From: Bacillota bacterium
GTDB taxonomy: Bacteria > Bacillota > Clostridia > Lachnospirales > Lachnospiraceae
Direction: 5' to 3'
Length of the DNA stretch: 64,000 nt
Assembly (NCBI GenBank): GCA_023435895.1
Contig: JAEZLH010000016.1
Span: forward strand, 50,379-114,378
Shown: piece by piece, positions 36,794 through 46,257 of the stretch
How positions within the stretch are numbered: position 1 is the stretch's first letter
How the letters are laid out: each line of letters begins with the position of its first letter
Notes under the pieces: generated by a model
Seen by the model: the letters and a program-made list of their open reading frames with translations, nothing else
The model's database searches: none
What the model was told of the DNA's origin: nothing
Position numbers and translations under genes: made by a program

Positions 36794-37310
36794 ATGCGAA
36801 GTGGTTGGAACCCCTCTCGGAGAAACAAAAATATCGATACAATAAAATCCGGTCACGGTAAGAATAATAAATTTGTAATCCCCTATCCTTCCAAAATATT
36901 TTGGGAAAATCTTATAATTATCAGGTAGTTATCCGACAGATTCATGACACTATGGTAACATTTTTAATTGAGGCAACAAAAACTGATTATAAGTACTTTT
37001 GCACCATTGAAGATGTGGTTGTTATATTAAGTTCATTGCCTAAAGAAGATGTAGAATTAATTGAATTGATAATTTTTCGCCAGCCAAAGAATAAAGAAAC
37101 GATACTGAATCCAGCTTGGGGAAGATTGGCTTACTATGCACATATTGATCAGTATTGCGGAGCTGCAATCATAATTGAAGCGGTTAATATTTATAGTACA
37201 CTTAGGTGAAAAAAATCCTTGCAACCGGACGATATAAGGGAGCTTGAGCAATTAGCGAAGGACGGTCACACTATTTTTACAATGCACCAGCAAAAGATAA
37301 TCTTTTACCC
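36794..37310 (+). pseudogene. Decayed gene of unknown function (frameshift plus stop)
   Basis: A perfect AAGGAG eight bases ahead of the ATG at 36794 starts MRSGWNPSRRNK and continues to about ...PSKIFWENL near 36910, where this frame stops at TAG. The next frame takes over without its own ribosome site (YNYQVVIRQIHD to about YSTLR, 36916-37206), hits TGA at 37207-37209, and protein-like sequence (LQPDDIRELEQLAKDGH) continues in the same frame beyond it. One frameshift and one nonsense change explain this. I do not recognise the family. Confidence 0.7.
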
Positions 37311-37610
37311 TTTTTCATTATTAATATCAAAGCTTATGATAGTCAGCCGATGGGTTGCTTTACTTCCTTTTGCGCAGACTGGCTGAGCTCATCTTGTGAA
37401 GCGGAGCGTTCTGAACGAGCGAAGGTAAAGCAAGTAAAAGGAAGTAAAGCGACCCATTGGCGTTTCTAGAACTATGACTAGGCTGAACTGTAACTCTGAT
37501 TTACCCCATTTATGCATCCATTCTTTACTTGTCCCTCCTCCTATGCTAAAATATACAGCAGTGTTAACCATTGAAAATCAATAAAATTTATATAAATGAG
37601 GGATAAAGCA
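37311..37610. other. Intergenic region between the pseudogene and the ABC-F gene
   Basis: Contains the long inverted repeat at 37347-37460 and the ABC-F leader. No other gene is supported. Confidence 0.5.
37347..37460. repeat. Long imperfect inverted repeat, MITE-like or structured RNA
   Basis: Arms of 25 bases (37347-37371 and 37436-37460), with inner part GCTTTACTTCCTTTT / AAAAGGAAGTAAAGC perfect and the outer part matching except for two positions. The 64-base loop is clearly richer in G+C than its surroundings and holds a small hairpin CGTTC-T-GAACG. TATGA occurs just outside both ends, possibly a target duplication. Confidence 0.6.
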
Positions 37611-39593
37611 ATGATACTTGCATGTCAAAATATTAGTAAATCATTCGGAACCAATCATATTTTAAATTCAGTTTCCTTTCACGTAAACAACCGTGAAAAG
37701 GTGGCAATTGTAGGGCTGAACGGCGCCGGCAAATCCACCTTGTTAAAAATAATCATGAAGGAACTCCCTTCGGATGAGGGTGAGATTATTCTGGCAAAGG
37801 GGAGTACCATCGGCTACTTGGCACAGCATCAAAATTTGTCCTCTGAGAGCACCATCCTTGAAGAAATGCTTACCGTAAAACAGGATATCATTGATTTAGA
37901 TCAAAACATTAGAACCTTGGAGCAGGACATGAAGCATGCAGAAGGTGCCACTTTGGATCAGATGCTCTCAACTTATAGCCGCCTTACTCATGAATTTGAA
38001 ATCAAGAATGGCTATGCCTATAAAAGCGAGGTAATTGGAATTTTAAAGGGCCTTGGCTTTGGAGAATCAGAATTTGATAAACAGGTTAGTACCCTTTCCG
38101 GTGGACAGAAAACAAGAATCGCTCTTGGCAAATTACTTTTATCAAAACCGGATATTATCTTACTGGATGAGCCCACCAACCATTTAGATTTAATTTCCAT
38201 CGCATGGCTGGAAACCTTTTTGCTCAATTATAACGGAGCGGTGATTGTGGTTGCCCATGACCGTTATTTCCTTGATAAAGTTGTATCTAAAGTAGTGGAG
38301 CTGGATAACGGAAAAGGTCAAAGCTTTGAAGGGAACTATTCCACCTATGCCGTTAAAAAAGAAATGCAACGAACTGCTATGTTGAAACAATACTTAAATC
38401 AGCAGCAGGAAATCAAGCATCAGGAAGAAGTCATCGCGAAGCTTCGCTCCTTTAACCGTGAAAAATCCATCAAACGTGCGGAGAGCCGTGAAAAGATGTT
38501 GGATAAGATTGAACGCGTGGATCGTCCCACTGAGCATAGTGAAATCCATTTTGATCTGGAGCCCCGAATAGTAAGCGGTAATGATGTGTTGACCATAACG
38601 GAATTATCCAAATCCTTTGGATTACTCAAATTATTTAGTAATCTCAACTTTGAAATTAAGCGTGGTGAAAAGGTGTCCATTATTGGCAATAACGGAACCG
38701 GTAAAACCACCATTCTCAAAATGATCAACAATCAGCTAGAACCAGATCATGGGCAGATTAAACTGGGCTCTAAGGTTCAGGTTGGATATTACGATCAGGA
38801 GCATCAGGTACTTGATCCTGATAAAACATTATTTGACGAACTGCAGGATGCTTATCCTCAACTGGATAATACCGCGGTTCGCAATATTCTTGCTGCCTTC
38901 CTATTCACAGAAGATGATGTATTCAAAAGAATCAAGGATATCAGCGGTGGTGAGCGTGGTCGTGTATCCCTCGCTAAACTGATGCTTTCTGAAGCGAACC
39001 TATTAATTCTCGATGAGCCGACGAACCATTTAGACATTACCTCCAAAGAGATTTTGGAAAATGCCATTAATCATTACAGCGGTACAGTGCTTTACGTATC
39101 CCATGACCGATATTTTATTAATAAAACTGCTACCAGAATTCTTGATCTGACAGAACAGACTTTAATTAATTATATTGGTAATTATGATTATTATTTAGAG
39201 AAAAAACCAGAGATGGAAGCTATCTATTTAGGAAAGACCATTGGTTCACAGGAAACCCTTCCTTCAGGAAAGCCTGGTTCCTTCCCTGCATCCTTCCCAA
39301 GCTCAACACCAGCTTCCTCTGCCTCAGATAATGATAGCGAGAATAAGCTGAATTGGCAGCAGCAAAAGGAAGAGCAAGCCAAAGCAAGAAAAAGAAAAAA
39401 TGAATTAAAGAAGACCGAAGATGAAATTCATAAATTGGAGCTTCGTAATGAGGAAATAGACGAACTGTTAACGAAAGAAGAAGTCTTTACAAATGTGCAA
39501 AAGCTGATTGAGTTGAATAACGAGAAAAGTAACCTGGAAGAACGTTTGTTGGAACTAATGGAACAATGGGAGCAACTGGCGGAGGAAGAATAA
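37611..39593 (+). CDS. ABC-F family ribosome-associated ATPase
   Basis: A soluble protein with two ABC domains and no membrane part. Domain 1: Walker A GLNGAGKST, signature LSGGQKTRIALG, Walker B ILLDEPTNHLDL. Domain 2: GNNGTGKTT, ISGGERGRVSLA, LLILDEPTNHLDI. The DEPTNHLD motifs and the charged linker between the domains (about 240-310) define ABC-F, which act on the ribosomal E/P site. A Ser/Pro-rich stretch (about 545-570) leads to a C-terminal coiled coil. The start at 37611 follows GAGGGA. Whether it confers antibiotic resistance or is a housekeeping YdiF/EttA-type factor cannot be decided. Confidence 0.93.
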   Translation: MILACQNISKSFGTNHILNSVSFHVNNREKVAIVGLNGAGKSTLLKIIMKELPSDEGEIILAKGSTIGYLAQHQNLSSESTILEEMLTVKQDIIDLDQNIRTLEQDMKHAEGATLDQMLSTYSRLTHEFEIKNGYAYKSEVIGILKGLGFGESEFDKQVSTLSGGQKTRIALGKLLLSKPDIILLDEPTNHLDLISIAWLETFLLNYNGAVIVVAHDRYFLDKVVSKVVELDNGKGQSFEGNYSTYAVKKEMQRTAMLKQYLNQQQEIKHQEEVIAKLRSFNREKSIKRAESREKMLDKIERVDRPTEHSEIHFDLEPRIVSGNDVLTITELSKSFGLLKLFSNLNFEIKRGEKVSIIGNNGTGKTTILKMINNQLEPDHGQIKLGSKVQVGYYDQEHQVLDPDKTLFDELQDAYPQLDNTAVRNILAAFLFTEDDVFKRIKDISGGERGRVSLAKLMLSEANLLILDEPTNHLDITSKEILENAINHYSGTVLYVSHDRYFINKTATRILDLTEQTLINYIGNYDYYLEKKPEMEAIYLGKTIGSQETLPSGKPGSFPASFPSSTPASSASDNDSENKLNWQQQKEEQAKARKRKNELKKTEDEIHKLELRNEEIDELLTKEEVFTNVQKLIELNNEKSNLEERLLELMEQWEQLAEEE

Positions 39594-39894
39594 ATTCACT
39601 TGGATTTCTTTCTTAAAATACTTCTTTGTATATGCATGCGTAACGAAAATAATGAATTTTATTGTATTCATTAATCCCTATATGGAATGATTTTCAATGC
39701 CATATTATACACATACCATAGAAGACTTTCATAATATATTCATCAATTACCATAGCTACAAAAAAGAACGATTTCAAATCCTTATATTAGAATTTCAAGT
39801 CATCATGGAGTTCTCTCCTCTTGGCTCATTGAATAAGGTAATTGAAGTCGTTCTTTTTATCGTCTTGTTCATATTTGTTGTTATAAATCTCAGG

Positions 39895-40563
39895 CTATAA
39901 GCCTTGTTCACTAATATTCTTGATACTGCTGATAATATGGTCGCAAGCTAATTGCTCCGCTAATTTACCATCGCGTTCCCTTATGGCATCCAATATTGCA
40001 GAATGCTCCTGACTTGCTTGGGAAGCTCTGCTTGGCATAGCCAAGGTAATCTTACGAATTCGCTCCACATAATGATGGAAATCTGACAGAACGTGGTATA
40101 AGATCTTGCTCCCTGACGCTTGATAAATCAACTCATGGAATTTATTATCCAGTTCCACCATTTGCTCATTATGATTCTTTTTGGCATGAAAGTCCGACAG
40201 ATAAAGAACTTCCTCCAGTTCTTCGATCTGCGCCTGCGTAATATGTTCACAGGCCCATTTTGCACAAAGTCCCTCCAAATAGGAGCGTATCACATATATA
40301 TCATGCATATCCTTAGAGGTAATACCTGTTACATATGCTCCTTTATTGGGAATCATCGTAACCAAGCCTTCCAGCTCCAGCTGTCTAAGCGCCTCTCTAA
40401 CCGGAGTTCGGCTAACGCCCAGTTCATTTGCAATTGAATTTTCCTTAAGTTCATCATTTTCGCGATGAACTCCAGCCAAAATATCTTCTCTAAGTTTATT
40501 GAACACTCTTCCTCTTAAGGAATAATGATCACTTGCATCTTTGTGAAGATTAAAATCTTCCAA
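39895..40563 (-). CDS. GntR/FadR-type (FCD) transcriptional regulator
   Basis: A 222-residue regulator with an N-terminal winged helix (NELGVSRTPVREALRQLELEGLV, about 47-69) and a helical FCD ligand domain with the metal-site residues in LDNKFHELI and QEHSAILDAI. It is the last gene after the Re-citrate synthase-like and isocitrate dehydrogenase genes, so an organic acid of that pathway is a plausible effector. The start is a TTG at 40563, eight bases after AAGGAGGG. Confidence 0.92.
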   Translation of the reverse strand: MEDFNLHKDASDHYSLRGRVFNKLREDILAGVHRENDELKENSIANELGVSRTPVREALRQLELEGLVTMIPNKGAYVTGITSKDMHDIYVIRSYLEGLCAKWACEHITQAQIEELEEVLYLSDFHAKKNHNEQMVELDNKFHELIYQASGSKILYHVLSDFHHYVERIRKITLAMPSRASQASQEHSAILDAIRERDGKLAEQLACDHIISSIKNISEQGL

Positions 40564-40734
40564 GAGATTCCCTCCTTGTACATCAGGAATAAATATTTTT
40601 AATTATTGACTCATTTTCAACGTATTAGTCTATATGATTGAATACATCTTTTTATTGCATCCATCTATTTTGTGTCTATCCACTCTGTGACTATAGACTG
40701 TTTTACGCATTAATCGATTTTGTACAACTAGTCA

Positions 40735-41904
40735 CTAGTCCATCTTCTCGATTGTTTCCATTAAGTAATCTGCAAATTCTGCGCCGGTTGCACCGGTATT
40801 TCTACCTGTAGTAAATACCTTTCTCTCTGTCACAGTACAGATATCAAGGGCACGGTAAAGCTTATCCGCTTCCTTGGTATAACCGATATGGGCAAGTAAC
40901 ATTGCACCTGCTCGAATCATACTGCAAGGGTCAGCATAAATATCTCTGCCCTCCTGAACCATACGAGGTGCAGAGCCGTGAATTGCTTCAAACATCGCAT
41001 ATTTTTTACCGATATTGGCACTGCCGGCAGTACCTACACCGCCCTGGAATTCAGCTGCCTCATCTGTAATAATATCACCGTAAAGATTGGGAAGAACAAC
41101 GACCTGGAAGTCTGTTCTTCTTTTCTCATCCACAAGCTTTGCAGTCATTATGTCAATGTACCAGTCATCTGCTGTGATTTCAGGGTATTCTGCTGCGATA
41201 TCACGGAATATATCAAGGAATTTACCATCGGTGGTTTTGATGATATTTGCTTTTGTTACCGCTGTTACACGACTTTTGCCGTTTGCCTTAGCAAATTCAA
41301 AGGCTGTTCTGATAATTCGTTCTGTTCCCTGAGAGGTTGCAATTGTAAAATCAACCCCAAGGTCTTCTGTGACATGAACACCTTTACTTCCCACTGCATA
41401 AGCACCTTCCGTATTCTCACGATAAAAGGTCCAATCAATTCCCTGTTCCGGGATTCTCACGGGTCTTACATTCGCAAAAAGGTCAAGTTCCTTTCTCATT
41501 GCAACGTTAGCACTCTCAACATTCGGCCATGGATCACCTTTTCTGGGGGTTGTTGTGGGTCCTTTTAATATTACATCACATTTTTTGATCTCATCTAATA
41601 CAGCAGGAGGAATCGCTGCATTCTCCTCGGCTCTACGCTCAATGGTTAAGCCATCAATTATCTGAAATACCACTTTACCGGATTTAATTTCATCCTGTAA
41701 AAGATATTCCAATACTCTTTGAGACTGTCCGGTAATTGCTGGACCAATTCCGTCACCGCCGCATACACCAATTTTAATCTGATCAAGAGCCTGGTAATTC
41801 ACAAAATCACCCTGCGCCTTCATCTCTTCCACTCTCTTTAACTGAGATTCCAGTAATTGTCCGAATCTCTCTTTAGCCGCTTCAATTTTATCTGCAGTTG
41901 TCAT
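40735..41904 (-). CDS. icd: Isocitrate dehydrogenase
   Basis: Oxidises isocitrate to 2-oxoglutarate and CO2. Motifs of the isocitrate/isopropylmalate dehydrogenase family: GGDGIGPAI, the substrate loop VESANVAMRKELDLFANVRP, YRENTEGAYAVG, and the metal-binding NLYGDIITDEAAEFQGG. After IHGSAP the residues are RM, not the DI typical of NAD enzymes, which leaves NADP use likely but unproven. The start at 41904 (MTTADKIEAA) suits the family; the longer frame is an extension. It follows the putative citrate synthase gene, which supports isocitrate over isopropylmalate. Confidence 0.88.
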   Translation of the reverse strand: MTTADKIEAAKERFGQLLESQLKRVEEMKAQGDFVNYQALDQIKIGVCGGDGIGPAITGQSQRVLEYLLQDEIKSGKVVFQIIDGLTIERRAEENAAIPPAVLDEIKKCDVILKGPTTTPRKGDPWPNVESANVAMRKELDLFANVRPVRIPEQGIDWTFYRENTEGAYAVGSKGVHVTEDLGVDFTIATSQGTERIIRTAFEFAKANGKSRVTAVTKANIIKTTDGKFLDIFRDIAAEYPEITADDWYIDIMTAKLVDEKRRTDFQVVVLPNLYGDIITDEAAEFQGGVGTAGSANIGKKYAMFEAIHGSAPRMVQEGRDIYADPCSMIRAGAMLLAHIGYTKEADKLYRALDICTVTERKVFTTGRNTGATGAEFADYLMETIEKMD

Positions 41905-42047
41905 TATTGCACCGTACCTTTCGCATATATTCTGATATTTATAACAGCACAAAATGAATTGGCGTACCAATTCATCTTGTGAAAATATTGTATTTATTAA
42001 AATAATAGAATGTTTTCATAAACTTGTCAATTATTTTGAGACATTTC

Positions 42048-43445
42048 TTAGTTATTTGAGATTTTTATTCCTAATTCTTCTTCGTATTGATTTATTAATG
42101 TAATTAATTCATCATCGGTAATTACTGTAACTCGACCTGTTTCATATTCTTCATCCACCCAATCCTTAATCTTCACAGCAACAGGATGACTCTTATCAAT
42201 AGCCTTCTCCCCTTTCAGCTTAAAAAAGGTATTAATCCAGTGGGCAATGCCGGCTAGCCCTGAAGTATTCGATACAGCAACCAAAACAGGACGATTTAAG
42301 AACTTTTCCGTATCAAAGATATTATAAATTTCTTCATTCTTTAATAACCCATCTGCGTGAATACCTGCACGGGTAACATTAAAGTTCTTGCCTACAAAAG
42401 GTGTTCTGGAGGGAACTCGATATCCGATTTCCTTCTCAAAATAATCTGCAAGCTCCGTAATAACAGTGGTATCCATACCATCCAAGGTACCCTTTAACTG
42501 AGCATATTCAAATACCATTGCTTCCAGAGGCGTATTACCGGTTCTCTCACCGATTCCAAATAAGGAACAATTTACCCCGCCAGCTCCATACAACCATGCT
42601 GTAGTGGAATTAGATACTGCTTTATAGAAGTCATTATGACCATGCCATTCCAGCATACTTGAGGGAACACCGGCATGAGCCATTAATCCGTATATAATTC
42701 CTTGAACTGATCTCGGAATTACGGCACCGGCAAAATTCACCCCGTATCCCATGGTATCACAAGCCCTGATTTTAACCGGGATATTATACTCCTTGCTCAG
42801 CTTCATCAACTCACGACAGAAGGGAATTACAAAGCCGTGTATGTCGGAACGGGTGATGTCCTCAAGGTGGCATCTTGCCGATATGCCCGTCTCTAAACAC
42901 TCTCTGACTACACTCAGATAATGGTTCATAACTTCTCTTCTGGTCATCTTCATCTTATAGAAGATATGGTAATCAGAACAGCTAACCAAAATACCGGTTT
43001 CTTTCATACCAAGATCCTTCACCAACTGAAAGTCCTTCTTACTGGCTCTAATCCAGGAAGTAATCTCCGGAAACTCATATCCCTTCTCCATGCAGCGATA
43101 AACCGCATCCCGATCCTTCTTACTATAAAGAAAGAATTCTGACTGACGAACCAGACCCTTAGGACCGCCCAAGCGATGCAAATAATCAAAAATTGTTACA
43201 ATCTGCTCAGTAGTATAGGGCGCTCTGGACTGCTGCCCATCACGGAAGGTGGTATCCGTGATAAAGATTTCTTCCGGTAGATTATGAGGTACGATTCGGT
43301 CATTAAATGCTATCTTTGGTATTTCATTATATGGGAACAAGTTGCGAAAGGTGTTCGGCTTTTCAACGTCAACGAGGTTATAAATAGGTTCTTCCAATTC
43401 AAGTAAATTATTATGTGGGTTTATGTATACTTTTCTTTCTTCCAT
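42048..43445 (-). CDS. Putative Re-citrate synthase (homocitrate/isopropylmalate synthase family)
   Basis: A 465-residue HMGL-like TIM-barrel acyltransferase: FITDTTFRDGQQSRAPYT carries the catalytic Arg-Asp, then RCHLEDITRSD, LEWHGHNDFYKAV with the HxH metal ligands, and NVTRAGIHADGL. Clostridia lacking ordinary citrate synthase use such a protein to make citrate with Re-face stereochemistry (known from Clostridium kluyveri). Adjacent isocitrate dehydrogenase supports citrate as the product; homocitrate or citramalate synthase are alternatives. The ATG at 43445 is 10 bases after GGGAG; the frame opens at a TTG three codons earlier. Confidence 0.8.
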   Translation of the reverse strand: MEERKVYINPHNNLLELEEPIYNLVDVEKPNTFRNLFPYNEIPKIAFNDRIVPHNLPEEIFITDTTFRDGQQSRAPYTTEQIVTIFDYLHRLGGPKGLVRQSEFFLYSKKDRDAVYRCMEKGYEFPEITSWIRASKKDFQLVKDLGMKETGILVSCSDYHIFYKMKMTRREVMNHYLSVVRECLETGISARCHLEDITRSDIHGFVIPFCRELMKLSKEYNIPVKIRACDTMGYGVNFAGAVIPRSVQGIIYGLMAHAGVPSSMLEWHGHNDFYKAVSNSTTAWLYGAGGVNCSLFGIGERTGNTPLEAMVFEYAQLKGTLDGMDTTVITELADYFEKEIGYRVPSRTPFVGKNFNVTRAGIHADGLLKNEEIYNIFDTEKFLNRPVLVAVSNTSGLAGIAHWINTFFKLKGEKAIDKSHPVAVKIKDWVDEEYETGRVTVITDDELITLINQYEEELGIKISNN

Positions 43446-43486
43446 GTTTTCCAATCTCCCATCATGATTATATAAATTTTTGTTCC

Positions 43487-43515
43487 ATTGTATACAATTA
43501 TACTTGTATTGTCAA
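43487..43515 (-). promoter_or_regulatory. Promoter and palindromic operator of the Re-citrate synthase operon
   Basis: On the minus strand TTGACA (43515-43510), a 17-base spacer, then TACAAT (43492-43487). The perfect 12-bp palindrome ATTGTATACAAT (43487-43498) covers the -10. Its form TTGTATACAA is like operators of FCD-type GntR regulators, and such a gene ends this operon. Related sequences near the regulator gene are TTGTACAA (40720-40727) and TTGAATACA (40638-40646). Confidence 0.65.
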
Positions 43516-43638
43516 TATTAAGTTAATGTATTTTCTCTATTTTTATGAATAATTTATTAATTATTACCAAAAATATACCATCTTACTAAATTAATAAATC
43601 GTACGTAACATCCGTATTATACTCGTATTAAATAAAAA

Positions 43639-43657
43639 GCCGAACATATTGTCCGGC
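43639..43657 (-). terminator. Terminator upstream of the Re-citrate synthase operon
   Basis: GCCGAACA and TGTCCGGC form an 8-bp stem (one G-T pair) with a 3-base loop; on the minus strand the sequence continues TTTTTATT. It ends transcription from the DUF554/HD genes. Confidence 0.75.
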
Positions 43658-43687
43658 CTAAAGCAGATGCATAATTATACTTTTACG

Positions 43688-43769
43688 AATTTACTTTTCA
43701 TAAGCAGAGAAATCATATCTTATCATTAATTAATTTACTTTTCATAAGCAGAGAAATCATATCTTATCA
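43688..43769. repeat. Exact 38-bp tandem duplication
   Basis: Bases 43688-43725 and 43732-43769 are identical over 38 bases, separated by TTAATT (period 44). On the minus strand each copy contains ATGATTTCTCTGCTTATG, the start of a very short open frame. The rest of the 447-base gap 43446-43892 has the terminator and promoter described separately. Confidence 0.85.
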
Positions 43770-43892
43770 AAATTTATGTAAAAAATATTTCAATAAATTT
43801 CAATGAAAATTTACGAATTACCATTGCCACTGTATAAACAGCCACTTTTACACTTTTGAAAAAAAGCGTTCCATCTATTATTTCAAATTATT

Positions 43893-44648
43893 TCATTTCA
43901 ATAATTGTACTAACATATGAATGTAAGGCTCTAAGATTTGATATGCAACTGGAATCAATACCGCAGGCAAAAGGTTGCCGCATTTAATTTTTTTCTCAAA
44001 AATCATATTAATGCCAATTGCAAAGATCAGCACTGATCCTACAAAGGATATTTGTGTTATCAAACTATCTTTTAAAAACGGCTCTATGTATTTGGCAGCT
44101 ATTGTAATGCTACCTTGATAAATTCCAAGCGGAATAACGGAAAACAATACCCCAATTCCCATAGTCGACGCAATGAAAATAGATACGATTCCATCAATTA
44201 CTCCCTTTGCATAAAGAGTAGAGGCATCACCCGTTAACCCGTCATTGAGCGAACCAATAATCGCCATCGCTCCAATACAATACAATAAGGAGCTACTTAC
44301 AAAGCCTTCCACGAAATTTTGCCCTTTTTTACCTTTTACTTTCAAAGACTTCTTTATCCATTCTCCCATTCTCTCAAGCCTTGCCTCAATATCAATCCAT
44401 TCGCCAAGAGCGGAACCGATTGCAAGTGAGAATATCATTAACATCCAGTTTGTGGTCTCCAGTTTACCATCCTTGATTACCAACAACCCCTGCATAGCTC
44501 CGCTAAGCCCGATGAACATTACGGCAAGGCCCAGAGCTTTCATAATCGTGTTTTGAAACTTTTGATTTAGATTTTCCCCGATTAATAAACCTGCCATGGA
44601 GCCAACGAGAATAAATGCCATATTAGCCAAAGTACCCAAGCCTATCAT
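43893..44648 (-). CDS. DUF554 membrane protein
   Basis: A 251-residue polytopic membrane protein of the DUF554 (YdfK-like) family: about six to seven hydrophobic segments, LGLAVMFIGLSGAM near the start, SLAIGSALGEWIDIE, and the central GVIDGIVSIFIASTMGIGVLFS. The family is common in Firmicutes and its transport substrate, if any, is unknown. It follows the HD-domain gene by 16 bases and is probably co-transcribed. Confidence 0.88.
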   Translation of the reverse strand: MIGLGTLANMAFILVGSMAGLLIGENLNQKFQNTIMKALGLAVMFIGLSGAMQGLLVIKDGKLETTNWMLMIFSLAIGSALGEWIDIEARLERMGEWIKKSLKVKGKKGQNFVEGFVSSSLLYCIGAMAIIGSLNDGLTGDASTLYAKGVIDGIVSIFIASTMGIGVLFSVIPLGIYQGSITIAAKYIEPFLKDSLITQISFVGSVLIFAIGINMIFEKKIKCGNLLPAVLIPVAYQILEPYIHMLVQLLK

Positions 44649-44664
44649 AATAATTGTCCTACCT

Positions 44665-45237
44665 TTATACTAGACCGGTGGTTTGCTCCACCTCTCTTAA
44701 TGCGATAATAGTTTTTTGCAGAAGCTCCTCAAGTTCCCATCCTAACATTTTGGCGCCTCTTTCGATAACTTCTCTGGAACAGCCCGCTGCAAACTTTGTG
44801 GTTTTGTATTTCTTTTTTACTGAACTTAGTTCCAAATCCAAAGTACTCTTAGACGGACGCATAATGGCAGCCGCACCAATTAATCCGGTCAACTCATCAA
44901 CCGCATATAGTACCTTCTCCATCTCATGCTCCGGCTTAATATCCACCGTCAGTTCATAGCCATGGCTGGCAGTAGCATGATTAATTCTATCGTCAATGCC
45001 TCGTTCTTTTAGAATTTGCTGACTTTTAATACAATGTTCCTGAGGATATTCTTCAAAATCCAGATCATGAAGTAATCCCACTACACCCCAGAACTCTTCC
45101 TCCTCTGCAAATCCCAGTTCTCTGGCAAAATGCTTCATAACACCTTCCACCACTCTGGCATGCTTTAAGTGAAATTCATCCTTATTAAATTCTGTAAGAA
45201 GCTCCCAAGCTTCCTCTCTGGTTGGTATTGTTCCCAT
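44665..45237 (-). CDS. HD-domain hydrolase
   Basis: A 190-residue metal-dependent phosphohydrolase of the HD superfamily. LKHARVVEGVMKHFA supplies the first His, VVGLLHDLDFEEYP the HD pair, and HATASHGYE with VLYAVDELTGLI the remaining metal ligands. Many relatives are annotated only as HD proteins and the nucleotide substrate is not known. It is the first gene of a two-gene unit with DUF554. Confidence 0.88.
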   Translation of the reverse strand: MGTIPTREEAWELLTEFNKDEFHLKHARVVEGVMKHFARELGFAEEEEFWGVVGLLHDLDFEEYPQEHCIKSQQILKERGIDDRINHATASHGYELTVDIKPEHEMEKVLYAVDELTGLIGAAAIMRPSKSTLDLELSSVKKKYKTTKFAAGCSREVIERGAKMLGWELEELLQKTIIALREVEQTTGLV

Positions 45238-45718
45238 ATGCGTTCATCCTTTCCGTTTGCAATGATATTACTAAGGCTTGCGATCAAACCACTAGAACTT
45301 CTTCTAAATCAGCTTACTGATTGAGCAATGTACCAGTATTACTACAAATCTCTAATCCTTTTAATGATTTAATTTTATGTTTTAGTGATTTTTTCCCTGT
45401 TAATAATTCATCATAGTACACTCTTTTTCAAAAATCAACCATAATCTGTTATATTATGTAGTGGCGACATTGGATGATAGTCACCATTCAAATATTAATT
45501 AAGGCATCTATCATAGCTCAAATGAGGTTGTGTATTAAGCTCTACCCTCTATAACTATTTAATAAATACAGCATATCGATTCCATAGTATCTATATTTTT
45601 CCGAATTCCACATATGTCTCAGAATGGTCCATATAAATTATGGTTGTAAATTAATGTTGATACTATATAATATCTAATAAGCAATTAGAGTAATAGTTCT
45701 TAATTTGGAGGTTGATGT
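45238..45718. other. AT-rich intergenic region
   Basis: These 481 bases separate divergent genes. I see no gene, repeat or clear promoter; only the GGAGG at 45707-45711 for the downstream GNAT gene is definite. Confidence 0.5.
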
Positions 45719-46231
45719 ATGATAAAGATAGAAGAAATAACCAAACGTATCTTATTAAGAAATACTCATGAAATTGATATAAACCATGTGCTTGACTTTG
45801 AGCAAAGATCAGATAATAAACCTTTTGTGGGACAGTGGACGAGGGAACAACATTTACTTTCATTATATCAAGAGGATATTTTACATTTAATTGTAGAAGA
45901 CAGAATTACCAACAGACCTGTTGGATATGTAATTATGGCAGGTTTAACCAACCCAAATCATAATCTTGAGTTTCGAAGATTTGTAATATCGGACAAAGGG
46001 AAGGGCTTTGGCAGGGAAACCATAAAATCAGTTAAGAAAATCTCCTTTCAACAATTACATACTCACCGGCTATGGCTTGATGTTAGAACAAAAAATCATA
46101 TCGCACGGCATCTTTATGCTTCAGAAGGATTTATAGAAGAAGGTATCCTGAGAGATTGTATCTATTACAATGGGTGCTATGAATCCTTAATGATAATGTC
46201 TCTGCTAGAAAACGAGTATATTACTCAGTGA
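45719..46231 (+). CDS. GNAT acetyltransferase
   Basis: A 170-residue GNAT protein. RRFVISDKGKGFGRETIK carries the acetyl-CoA loop, RLWLDVRTKNHIARHLYASEGFIEEGILRD the C-terminal half with the typical N-x-x-A...GF pattern of RimJ-like enzymes. GGAGG lies seven bases before the ATG. It stands alone; the substrate is unknown. Confidence 0.87.
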   Translation: MIKIEEITKRILLRNTHEIDINHVLDFEQRSDNKPFVGQWTREQHLLSLYQEDILHLIVEDRITNRPVGYVIMAGLTNPNHNLEFRRFVISDKGKGFGRETIKSVKKISFQQLHTHRLWLDVRTKNHIARHLYASEGFIEEGILRDCIYYNGCYESLMIMSLLENEYITQ

Positions 46232-46257
46232 AAATTATTGCTTTTACGCTATAAATA

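Noticed and set aside
39697..39900. 67-codon + strand ORF with a hydrophobic end
   Set aside because: No ribosome-binding site, overlaps the end of the GntR gene and has no recognisable homology; probably chance.
40978..41568. 196-codon + strand ORF opposite isocitrate dehydrogenase
   Set aside because: Antisense shadow; cysteine-rich and repetitive as expected for the reverse complement of coding DNA.
43688..43769. CRISPR array
   Set aside because: Only two repeats with a 6-base spacer and no cas genes; a simple tandem duplication.
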